DNA from: an uncultured Lachnobacterium sp.
GTDB lineage: Bacteria; Bacillota; Clostridia; Lachnospirales; Lachnospiraceae
Direction of reading: 5' to 3'
DNA length: 21,561 nt
Assembly (NCBI GenBank): GCA_900549895.1
Contig: URQG01000009.1
Coordinates: 1-21,561, forward strand
The notes below the pieces were generated by a model that worked only from the letters and a program-made list of their open reading frames with translations, searched no databases and was not told where the DNA came from. Of this stretch, positions 1 to 6,431 are shown piece after piece (positions within the stretch are counted from its first letter, which is position 1; the number at the start of each line of letters is the position of its first letter). The translations under genes were made by a program, and so were the position numbers.

Positions 1-41
1 GCGTAAGATCGTCGGCAGCGTCAGATGTGTATAAGAGACAG
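1..41 (+). other. Illumina Nextera Read 1 adapter (sequencing artefact)
   Basis: Not genomic. Bases 1-8 (gcgtaaga) sit where the i5 index belongs, 9-22 are tcgtcggcagcgtc, and 23-41 are the 19-base Tn5 mosaic end agatgtgtataagagacag. The order index, primer, mosaic end is exactly that of a Nextera library molecule. From memory the index matches S517 of the Nextera XT v2 set. Genomic sequence starts at about base 42. Confidence 0.98.
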
Positions 42-46
42 CTTAA

Positions 47-55
47 TGATATACT
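47..55 (+). promoter_or_regulatory. Possible extended -10 promoter, -35 lost at the insert edge
   Basis: TG at 47-48, one base, then TATACT at 50-55 (5 of 6 matches to TATAAT). The -35 would fall in the adapter and cannot be seen. Transcription would begin near 62 and run into the small ORF at 99 and the c-di-GMP gene. Support is only the short motif and its position. Confidence 0.4.
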
Positions 56-98
56 TTTAGAAATTTAAGGGGATATGACGTAGAAGGGAGAGCACCGT

Positions 99-236
99 AT
101 GGAAGAGAAAAACAAGAAGAATCAGGTGGAAAAGGAGAAAACGAATCAGGGACCGAAGAGTGAAGGCTGGGCAACGGAAGCCTTAGAAGAGATGGATGAT
201 TTCATAGAATCACAGGGAATTTATATTCGTCAGTAG
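99..236 (+). CDS. Small hydrophilic protein, 45 aa, function unknown
   Basis: An ATG at 99 opens a 45-codon frame ending in TAG at 234-236. A purine-rich site (agaagggagag, 82-92) lies at a workable distance upstream. The product is highly charged, Lys/Glu-rich in its first 20 residues, then a likely helix (ATEALEEMDDFIESQG) and the end IYIRQ. There is no membrane segment or signal peptide. It lies just upstream of the large HD-GYP/GGDEF gene on the same strand and probably shares its transcript. I do not recognise the family; it could be an accessory peptide or a leader ORF. The good ribosome site and protein-like composition favour a real gene, but no homology evidence is available. Confidence 0.55.
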   Translation: MEEKNKKNQVEKEKTNQGPKSEGWATEALEEMDDFIESQGIYIRQ

Positions 237-317
237 AGAGAAAAATGATGCTGCATGTATAGACAGGTGGTGTCTGATCGAGCAAAGAAGCATGTCCGAG
301 TAGGAGAAGAATTAGCT

Positions 318-3137
318 ATGGAACGTAGAGAAATGTATGCGAATGGAAGGATACCAAGAATTATATTTTATATTGCAATGATAGCAATCCTGGTTGTATT
401 TATTGCGGCGGAAATTGTGTATCCAAGCGAGTGTGCAGAGACTTCACAGGAGAAAAATCTGAAATACCACGGAACCTTTATGTGGGAGAAAGAGGACGGA
501 ACACAGGAGAAAATTGCAGTCCCGGGAAAGTATGAGGTACCGGCCGGAGAAACAATGACGATTGTTACAACGTTTCCGAATAATTATAAGGATACTTCGA
601 TCGCAATCCGTTCCTCGCTGCAAAGTGTTCGTTTCTATGTGGACGGAAAACTACGCACGGAATATGATACGGCAAATACAAGACCATTCGGCAAAGATTC
701 AGCCAGTCGGTATGTGTTTTGCCCGACTTATACAAGAGATGCAGGAAGAGAGCTTAAAATTGAACTGACTTCCAATACCGCAAACTATTCCGGCGTTGTG
801 AATCCGGTGTATTCCGGTGACAAAGCGGATATATGGGCATTTATTTTCCGCAGTAACGGAATGGAAAGCCTGATCGCACTGTTTATTTTGTTTACGGGAA
901 TTATAACGATCCTGTTCAGTTTTGCCCTTCGCATTACCTATAGGACAAAGTTTGATATTGAGTATCTGGGCTGGTGCATGCTAATGGGTGCAACATGGAT
1001 GATCGGGGAGTCGAAGCTGAGACAACTATGGATTCCGAATGTTTCGATCCTTGCGGCACTTTGTTTTATCATCGTTATGATCTGTCCGCTCGGAATCCTT
1101 TTGTATGTGGATACTGTGCAGAAAAGCCGGTATCACAGGATTTACCGATGGATTGAACTTGCAGCGTGTATCAACTTTGTTGTGTCGGTAACACTGCAGC
1201 TTACCGGTAAGGCGGATTTTATCGAGACACTGCCGGTTTCAAATGTGGTACTGTCGGTGACCTTTGTGGCAATCTTTGTCACATTTATAAGAGATATGCT
1301 TCACGGCGGATTGAGAGACTATCATCTGGCACTGGCCGGACTTGTGATCGCACTGGTGTCCGCTTTGATCGAGATGGTATCGGTTTATTTTGTAGTGACA
1401 ATCTCCGGGCTTTTTATCGGAATAGGACTGGTTATCCTGCTTTCCCTCAATCTCATCCGAACCGTTCGCAGTGTGCGTAATCTGGAACGGCTCCGCCAGA
1501 AAAAGGAGCTTGAGAGCCGAAGGAGACAGACAGAGCGCATTTCGCTGCAAACGATCAAGACGCTTTCTGTAACCGTCGAGACAAAGAATGTATATACAAA
1601 GGGACATTCCCAGAGAGTGGCAGATTATTCTGCATTGATCGCAGGTGCACTCGGCTGGGATGACAAGAGAATCAACAATCTGCGCAATGCTGCTTATATG
1701 CATGATGTCGGTATGATCGGGATTCCGGATTCCATTGTCAATAAACCGACCAGACTGATCGAGGAGGAATATGCGATCATTCAGAGACACACGCTGATCG
1801 GTGCGAATATTTTGAAAGATATTACATTGATCGAACATGTGGCGGATGTGGCACATTATCATCACGAGCGTTATGACGGAACCGGTTATCCGGAGGGAAT
1901 TGCCGGGGAAGAGATTCCGATCGAAGCGCGTATCGTGGCGGTGGCTGACAGTTATGATGCGATGAATTCCAAGCGCATTTATCGCAATGCGTTAGAGAAG
2001 GAGAAGATCATCGAGGAACTTGAAAGCTGCAGCGGAACGCAGTTTGATCCGGTTATCGCACAACTGTTTGTCCGTCTGATCCGTGAGGGCAAGGTGGATA
2101 CGGCGTTGCTGCCTGCCGAGCCGATCGGGGAAAGCAAAATGGATCATTACGAATCCGAGACAACGAAATTTATCTCCGATATTATGAGCACGATGCAAAG
2201 CCAGGAGGATAGTGACAGTTATGACTTCCTTACGGGACTTCCGGTGCGCAGCAAGGGTGAGATACTGATCGCACAGATGATGCAGGAGCATGATGGCGGA
2301 CTGGTATTTGTGGATATGGACAATCTGAAGAAGCTAAATGATGTGTACGGACACAAAGCAGGTGACCGCGCACTCAAATTACTTGGTAATATACTAAAGG
2401 ATGCGGGAGACAATTCTATTGCCTGCCGTCTTGGCGGGGATGAATTTCTGCTGTTTCTTCCGGATTATTCGAAGGATGAGATCCATGCATGTGTCAAACA
2501 CATTTTCTTTGAATTCGCTAAGGCAAAAGAAGATGATGTCGAGCTGCGCTGCGCGGATCTGTCTGCAGGAATGAGCCTGAGTACCAATGGGGCAACGTTT
2601 GAAAAATGCTACAGGGAAGCGGATAAAGCATTGTATTTTGTGAAACAGAACGGTAAGGGAAATTACATGTTCTATCATGAGATGCAGCTTGACCATGGGA
2701 TGTCCGGCACGGGAAAGGATCTCGAACTCGTCGCGAAGGCGCTTCGGCAAAGCGGAAGCTATAGCGGCGCGCTGGATCTGGATTACCGCGCATTTGCAAA
2801 AGTTTATGAGTATGTCAACAGTCTTGGAGAGCGGTATCGCCATAAGTGTTACCTTGTCATGGTTACGATGGAGACGTTTCCGGATCGCATGATGTATATT
2901 GAGCATATTGAGGAAGCTTTAGGATGCATGGAGAATGCCATCCGTGAGAAAATCCGTAAAGTGGATGTCTGCACCAGATTCAGTTCGATGCAGTACCTGA
3001 TCATTCTTTTTGAAGCGCAGGAAGATCGGATCGCAAATGTGATGGACCGGACGTTTGCACAGTACAATGAATTGTACGGCAAAGACGATTTTATTCCGCG
3101 GTACGAATACATTCCGATGGTGGAGACTGAGGATTAA
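318..3137 (+). CDS. Membrane 7TM receptor with HD-GYP phosphodiesterase and GGDEF cyclase domains
   Basis: A dual-domain c-di-GMP enzyme. Numbered from ATG 318 (939 aa): a TM helix near residues 11-31; an extracytoplasmic beta-rich domain to about 170, resembling 7TMR-DISM sensors; a multi-helix membrane block about 180-385; a charged coiled linker about 386-425; then HD-GYP with H462-D463 and an HHE...DGTGYP signature with GYP at 523-525, so predicted to hydrolyse c-di-GMP. A GGDEF domain follows with an intact RLGGDEF (GGDEF 706-710) and the metal-site FVDMDN; no RxxD inhibitory site precedes it. The last 180 residues look like a second, degenerate GGDEF fold with SSMQY (889-893) where GGDEF should be. 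Start 318 is preferred because TAGGAG (301-306) precedes it; the in-frame ATG at 255 has a poor site but would add only 21 residues. The ligand sensed and the net activity are not readable from sequence. Confidence 0.9.
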   Translation: MERREMYANGRIPRIIFYIAMIAILVVFIAAEIVYPSECAETSQEKNLKYHGTFMWEKEDGTQEKIAVPGKYEVPAGETMTIVTTFPNNYKDTSIAIRSSLQSVRFYVDGKLRTEYDTANTRPFGKDSASRYVFCPTYTRDAGRELKIELTSNTANYSGVVNPVYSGDKADIWAFIFRSNGMESLIALFILFTGIITILFSFALRITYRTKFDIEYLGWCMLMGATWMIGESKLRQLWIPNVSILAALCFIIVMICPLGILLYVDTVQKSRYHRIYRWIELAACINFVVSVTLQLTGKADFIETLPVSNVVLSVTFVAIFVTFIRDMLHGGLRDYHLALAGLVIALVSALIEMVSVYFVVTISGLFIGIGLVILLSLNLIRTVRSVRNLERLRQKKELESRRRQTERISLQTIKTLSVTVETKNVYTKGHSQRVADYSALIAGALGWDDKRINNLRNAAYMHDVGMIGIPDSIVNKPTRLIEEEYAIIQRHTLIGANILKDITLIEHVADVAHYHHERYDGTGYPEGIAGEEIPIEARIVAVADSYDAMNSKRIYRNALEKEKIIEELESCSGTQFDPVIAQLFVRLIREGKVDTALLPAEPIGESKMDHYESETTKFISDIMSTMQSQEDSDSYDFLTGLPVRSKGEILIAQMMQEHDGGLVFVDMDNLKKLNDVYGHKAGDRALKLLGNILKDAGDNSIACRLGGDEFLLFLPDYSKDEIHACVKHIFFEFAKAKEDDVELRCADLSAGMSLSTNGATFEKCYREADKALYFVKQNGKGNYMFYHEMQLDHGMSGTGKDLELVAKALRQSGSYSGALDLDYRAFAKVYEYVNSLGERYRHKCYLVMVTMETFPDRMMYIEHIEEALGCMENAIREKIRKVDVCTRFSSMQYLIILFEAQEDRIANVMDRTFAQYNELYGKDDFIPRYEYIPMVETED

Positions 3138-3162
3138 GAAAAAAGTATAAGATGTGTCGTAA

Positions 3163-3203
3163 TTACGCGCTAGACTCTTGACAAATGGGAGACTGGCGCG
3201 TAA
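3163..3203 (+). repeat. Long dyad enclosing the queT promoter
   Basis: TTACGCGCTAG (3163-3173) pairs with CTGGCGCGTAA (3193-3203), 11 pairs with one G-T wobble, and CTC/GAG (3175-3177, 3189-3191) extends the stem inside. There is only a weak T run after it (agtatttcttg). It may end readthrough from the gene upstream, or be an operator, since the -35 and part of the -10 of queT lie within it. Confidence 0.7.
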
Positions 3204-3206
3204 AGT
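3178..3206 (+). promoter_or_regulatory. queT promoter
   Basis: A perfect -35 TTGACA (3178-3183), a 17-base spacer, and TAAAGT (3201-3206; 4 of 6 matches to TATAAT). A start near 3213 would give a leader that carries the whole riboswitch at 3231-3272. Confidence 0.65.
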
Positions 3207-3230
3207 ATTTCTTGCTGCAAAAGCAGTTAT

Positions 3231-3272
3231 GTCAGTTCGAAACCTTCCTGACAGAAAACAAAACTAAAGGAG
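3231..3272 (+). promoter_or_regulatory. preQ1-I riboswitch, translational type
   Basis: P1 is GTCAG (3231-3235) with its perfect complement CTGAC (3248-3252). The 12-base loop is TTCGAAACCTTC and the A-rich tail is AGAAAACAAAAC, as in class I preQ1 aptamers, whose hallmark is a small stem, a loop with AACC and an A-rich tail folding into an H-type pseudoknot. The loop CCTT can pair with AAGG (3267-3270), which is part of the Shine-Dalgarno AAAGGAG (3266-3272). Ligand binding would therefore hide the ribosome site of the queuosine-precursor transporter 10 bases downstream. The gene it controls independently supports the call. Confidence 0.85.
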
Positions 3273-3282
3273 ACAAAAGAAT

Positions 3283-3804
3283 ATGAAAAACAAAGGTGTT
3301 GTATTTATTGTTCAGGGAGCGATGATCGCCGCTCTCTATGTGGTGCTTACGATGCTTGCCAACGCGCTTGGCCTCTCATCGTACAGTATCCAGATTCGTT
3401 TCTCGGAGGCGCTTTGCATCCTTCCGTTTTTTACACCGGCAGCCATTCCGGGCCTGTGGATCGGATGCCTGATCGCCAATCTGATGACCGGAGCCATTAT
3501 CTGGGACATCATCTTCGGAAGCCTTGCGACTTTGATCGGTGCGGTAGGAACCTATCTCTTACGCAAGCACAAGTTTGCATGTACCTTACCGCCGGTAATT
3601 GCCAATATAGTCATCGTACCGTTTGTGCTTCGTTACGGTTACGGATTCAAGACGATCTATAAGGGAATCGACTGGTCAATCCCGTTTAATGTGGTAACCG
3701 TCGGAATCGGTGAGATCATTTCGGTATGCATACTTGGAAGCCTGCTTCTCAAGGTGCTGAGTAAGTATCGCAATGTGCTTTTTGCACAGAGCCTGAACCA
3801 ATAA
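3283..3804 (+). CDS. queT: Queuosine precursor ECF transporter S component
   Basis: A 173-residue, strongly hydrophobic protein with about six membrane helices, the usual size for an ECF S component. It has QueT-like features: an N-terminal AMIAALYVVLTM helix, the IQIRFSEALCILPFFTP segment, and PGLWIGCLIANL followed by DIIFGSLATLIGA. It binds a queuine/preQ1-type precursor and imports it with a shared ECF energising module (EcfA, EcfA', EcfT), none of which is encoded nearby. Start ATG 3283 follows AAAGGAG (3266-3272) at 10 bases. The preQ1-I riboswitch overlapping that ribosome site and the terminator at 3830 make it a single-gene transcription unit controlled by its own substrate pathway. 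Confidence 0.92.
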   Translation: MKNKGVVFIVQGAMIAALYVVLTMLANALGLSSYSIQIRFSEALCILPFFTPAAIPGLWIGCLIANLMTGAIIWDIIFGSLATLIGAVGTYLLRKHKFACTLPPVIANIVIVPFVLRYGYGFKTIYKGIDWSIPFNVVTVGIGEIISVCILGSLLLKVLSKYRNVLFAQSLNQ

Positions 3805-3829
3805 AAATAATATAGAAATGAAGGTTGTT

Positions 3830-3868
3830 GGATCGCATGTCGCAAGGCAGGCGGTCCGTTTCTTTTTT
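3830..3868 (+). terminator. Rho-independent terminator of queT
   Basis: GGATCGC (3830-3836) pairs with GCGGTCC (3851-3857), one G-U wobble, a 14-base loop, followed by GTTTCTTTTTT. It sits 26 bases after the queT stop. Confidence 0.8.
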
Positions 3869-3913
3869 GTGTAAAATATGATAAGGTAATCAGATAGGAA
3901 AGGATGACAGGTG

Positions 3914-4792
3914 ATGGAGTTAAGAGTGTTACGCTATTTTTTGACGGTAGCAAAAGAACAGAGTTTCACGAAGGCTGCCGACCAGCTTCATATTACACAG
4001 CCAACTCTCTCAAGGCAGCTCAAGTCTTTGGAAGAAGAACTGGGAACGATTTTGTTTCACCGTGGCGGACACAGTATCACGCTCACGGAGGACGGACTTC
4101 TGTTGAAGCGCAGGGCATTGGAACTTCTTGATCTTGAGGATAAGATCATAGATGAGTTCAAGGGAAACGAAGATTCCGTGGAGGGAACGATCACGATCGG
4201 CTGTGGCGAGTTTGCTGCGGTTGAGATTATGGCGCAGATCTGCGGAACTTACAAGAAAAAGTATCCGCGCGTGCAGATCGCCGTCCATACCGGGACTGCC
4301 GATAAAGTCTATGAGATGATGAACAAAGGCCTTGTTGATATCGGCCTTTTTATGGAACCGATCGATACGGAAGGTTTGGATTACATTCGTATTGCAAACA
4401 GTGACCATTGGGTGGTCGGTATGTGTCCGGATGATCCGTTGGCGAAGAAAGCGGAGGTCTGTAAGGAAGATCTGCTCGGATTGCCGCTGATCCTGCCGGA
4501 GAGATCTGGCGTTCAGAGCGAACTTGCCAATTGGTTTGGCAAGGACTTCGAGAAGCTGAATGTGGCATATACGAGCAACCTTGGGACGAATGCCGGTGTT
4601 TTTGCGATGCAGGGACTTGCATATCCGGTCTCGATTGAAGGTGCTGCCAAATACTGGAGAGAAGATCTTCTGGTACAGAGGAAGCTGGATCCACCGATCA
4701 ATACGGATACGGTGATCGCATGGAAGCGGAACCTTCCGCATTCGGGAGCCGTCAGCAGGATGATTGAGGAAATCAATGCTTTTCAGGCATAA
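3914..4792 (+). CDS. LysR-family transcriptional regulator
   Basis: 292 residues, typical LysR length. The N-terminal winged helix-turn-helix is clear: ELRVLRYFLTVAKEQSFTKA, then ADQLHITQPTLSRQLKSLEEELG, and FHRGGHSITLTEDG as the wing. From about residue 88 a substrate-binding effector domain follows (EGTITIGCGEFAAVEIMA...). It should bind DNA as a tetramer and respond to a small co-inducer I cannot identify. ATG 3914 is preferred over GTG 3911 because AAAGGA (3899-3904) is 9 bases upstream of it. It is unusual for the family in lying in the same direction as its probable targets, the flavodoxin and the decarboxylase-cupin gene, instead of divergent; the promoter at 4814 could be its operator region. 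Confidence 0.9.
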   Translation: MELRVLRYFLTVAKEQSFTKAADQLHITQPTLSRQLKSLEEELGTILFHRGGHSITLTEDGLLLKRRALELLDLEDKIIDEFKGNEDSVEGTITIGCGEFAAVEIMAQICGTYKKKYPRVQIAVHTGTADKVYEMMNKGLVDIGLFMEPIDTEGLDYIRIANSDHWVVGMCPDDPLAKKAEVCKEDLLGLPLILPERSGVQSELANWFGKDFEKLNVAYTSNLGTNAGVFAMQGLAYPVSIEGAAKYWREDLLVQRKLDPPINTDTVIAWKRNLPHSGAVSRMIEEINAFQA

Positions 4793-4813
4793 TGAACAAT
4801 ACAATATAAGTAA

Positions 4814-4843
4814 TAGACATAATCAAATGAAGAAATCTATAAT
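4814..4843 (+). promoter_or_regulatory. Promoter of the flavodoxin / decarboxylase-cupin unit
   Basis: TAGACA (4814-4819; 5 of 6 matches to TTGACA), an 18-base spacer, and a perfect TATAAT (4838-4843). The -10 overlaps the left arm of the hairpin at 4841-4888. Control by the LysR protein just upstream is an inference from gene order only. Confidence 0.7.
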
Positions 4844-4888
4844 AGGCATGTAGGTCATAGAAATGAAATGACCTGCATGCTTATTTTT
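4841..4888 (+). terminator. Strong hairpin with T tract after lysR gene, overlapping next promoter
   Basis: GCATGTAGGTCAT (4846-4858) pairs with ATGACCTGCATGC (4868-4880) through a 9-base loop with one wobble; pairing continues outward through AATAG with TTATT, giving about 18 pairs, and the T-rich stretch TTATTTTT follows. It looks like the terminator of the LysR gene. Transcripts starting at about 4850 from the embedded promoter would lack much of the left arm and so should escape it. Confidence 0.75.
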
Positions 4889-4918
4889 GTGATGATAAAT
4901 GACAAAGGAGGAAGCAAA

Positions 4919-5389
4919 ATGAGTAAGAGATTGGTAGCGTATTTTAGTGCAAGCGGCGTGACAAGAAAAGTCGCAGAAATGGTCGCAGAGGCTGCGGGAG
5001 CAGATCTGTATGAAATCACACCAAAGGAATTATATACAAAGGCAGATTTAAACTGGATGGATCAGAATGCGAGAAGCACGATCGAAATGAAGGATAAGAA
5101 GATCCGCCCGGAGATGACCGATACGGATGCAAAGGTTGGCGATTATGACGAGATCCTGATCGGATTTCCAATCTGGTGGTATGTGGCTCCGACGATTATT
5201 AACACATTTCTGGAGAAATATGATTTCTCCGGCAAGAAGATCGTATTGTTTGCGACATCCGGCGGAAGCGGATTCGGCAATACCGTAAAGGAACTTGAGC
5301 CGTCTGCACCTGGTGCAACAATCGTAGAAGGAAAGGTACTTAATAATGCAAATAAGCAGATGATCGAGAACTGGGTAGCAACTCTGTAA
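4919..5389 (+). CDS. Flavodoxin-family FMN protein
   Basis: 156 residues from ATG 4919, preceded by AAAGGAGG (4904-4911) at 7 bases. The frame is open further upstream to an ATG at 4868, but that start lies in the terminator hairpin and lacks a ribosome site. The N-terminal strand and phosphate loop RLVAYFSASGVTRKVAEMV fit FMN binding (loop SASGVT), and the PIWWYVAPTIINTFLEKYDF and LFATSGGSGFG segments are the isoalloxazine-side loops of the class with short flavodoxin-like folds (flavodoxin_4 type). It probably shuttles electrons or acts as an NAD(P)H-linked reductase; the substrate is unknown. It precedes the decarboxylase-cupin gene by 90 bases with no terminator between, so they are likely co-transcribed. 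Confidence 0.9.
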   Translation: MSKRLVAYFSASGVTRKVAEMVAEAAGADLYEITPKELYTKADLNWMDQNARSTIEMKDKKIRPEMTDTDAKVGDYDEILIGFPIWWYVAPTIINTFLEKYDFSGKKIVLFATSGGSGFGNTVKELEPSAPGATIVEGKVLNNANKQMIENWVATL

Positions 5390-5479
5390 GAAGAAACATT
5401 AAGGCACATAAGAATAACAGATGGATGGCAATTCGTGGATGAGGATTGCAGCAATGAAAGAAAAGGAGTGTATAAGATT

Positions 5480-6247
5480 ATGGCAAAGATCACACAGACA
5501 GCAGGACGTAACGCATTGGGCGAGTTCGCCCCACAGTTTGCGCATTTTAACGATGATGTATTATTCGGCGAGAACTGGAACAATGAGGACATTGATGTAA
5601 AGACAAGAAGTATCATTACCATTGTTGCTTTGATGGCACAGGGAATCACGGATTCTTCCCTCAAGTTCCATCTGCAGAATGCCAAGGATCACGGTGTCAC
5701 ACAAAAAGAGATTGCAGCAATCATCACACATGTCGGATTCTATGCAGGATGGCCGAAGGCATGGGCCGTCTTTAACCTTGCAAAGGAAGTCTGGACATTA
5801 AATGAGGGAGACCTCCCATACGAGGATGAGGCAATGCGCACACACGCAAAGTCCATGGTATTCCCGATCGGACAGCCGAACGATGGATTCGCACAGTATT
5901 TTATCGGACAGAGTTATCTTGCTCCGGTATCGACCAGTCAGGTTGGTATCTTTAATGTGACATTTGAGCCGGGATGCCGCAACAACTGGCACATCCATCA
6001 TGCCAAAAGCGGAGGAGGACAGATTCTTGTGTGTGTAGCGGGACGCGGCTACTATCAGGAAGAGGGCAAAGAAGCAATCGAATTACATCCGGGCGACTGC
6101 ATCAATATTCCGGCAGAAGTTAAGCACTGGCACGGTGCAGCTTTGGACAGCTGGTTCTCACATCTGGCAGTTGAGGTGCCGGGCGAGGAGAACTCGACCG
6201 AGTGGTGTGAGCCGGTGACGGATGAAGAGTACGGTAAACTCAAATAA
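5480..6247 (+). CDS. Carboxymuconolactone decarboxylase-like / cupin fusion protein
   Basis: 255 residues from ATG 5480, with AAAGGAG (5462-5468) 11 bases upstream; the frame opens at ATG 5435 but with no good site there. Residues about 10-105 are an all-helical carboxymuconolactone decarboxylase/AhpD-like domain (TRSIITIVALMAQG..., EIAAIITHVGFYAGWPKAW); it has no CxxC, so an AhpD-type peroxidase role is not supported. Residues about 145-235 are a cupin barrel with HIHH (171-174) and KHWHG (H216, H218) as likely metal ligands; the usual motif 1 glutamate appears to be Gln (GGGQILV). Proteins of this architecture usually sit in redox or aromatic/quinone-type gene sets but the reaction is not established. 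Likely co-transcribed with the flavodoxin and governed by the LysR protein. Confidence 0.9.
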   Translation: MAKITQTAGRNALGEFAPQFAHFNDDVLFGENWNNEDIDVKTRSIITIVALMAQGITDSSLKFHLQNAKDHGVTQKEIAAIITHVGFYAGWPKAWAVFNLAKEVWTLNEGDLPYEDEAMRTHAKSMVFPIGQPNDGFAQYFIGQSYLAPVSTSQVGIFNVTFEPGCRNNWHIHHAKSGGGQILVCVAGRGYYQEEGKEAIELHPGDCINIPAEVKHWHGAALDSWFSHLAVEVPGEENSTEWCEPVTDEEYGKLK

Positions 6248-6282
6248 TAGGTAATTGCGTCAGAATTTGGCGTGGAGCGAAT

Positions 6283-6310
6283 GGGCGTCGTCAGATGCCC
6301 TTATTTTTAT
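6283..6310 (+). terminator. Rho-independent terminator
   Basis: GGGCGTC (6283-6289), loop GTCA, GATGCCC (6294-6300) with one G-U wobble, then TTATTTTTAT. It closes the LysR/flavodoxin/cupin region 35 bases after the last stop. Confidence 0.85.
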
Positions 6311-6382
6311 ACGGACTTATGTATATTCATAGAATCTTAAAAAAATTATAGCAATTCTTAAAAGACCTTTCACCTTCACTTA

Positions 6383-6391
6383 TGCTATAGT
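6383..6391 (+). promoter_or_regulatory. Extended -10 promoter of the seven-gene operon
   Basis: TG (6383-6384), C, TATAGT (6386-6391) is a good extended -10; the -35 region (about 6362-6367, AAGACC) is weak, as allowed for extended -10 promoters. An A/T-rich stretch with two CTTAAAA copies (about 6336-6363) lies just upstream and could act as an UP-type element. The start would be near 6398, 34 bases ahead of the first ATG. Confidence 0.6.
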
Positions 6392-6431
6392 AATAATCAG
6401 CAAGACATGCAAGTTGTAGAAGGAGGAAGTT

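Noticed and set aside
1239..1865. 208-codon minus-strand open frame
   Set aside because: It is antisense to the conserved HD-GYP region; a shadow of the real gene.
4010..4804. 264-codon minus-strand open frame opposite the LysR gene
   Set aside because: It lies wholly antisense to a gene with clear domains, has no ribosome site and has unnatural composition.
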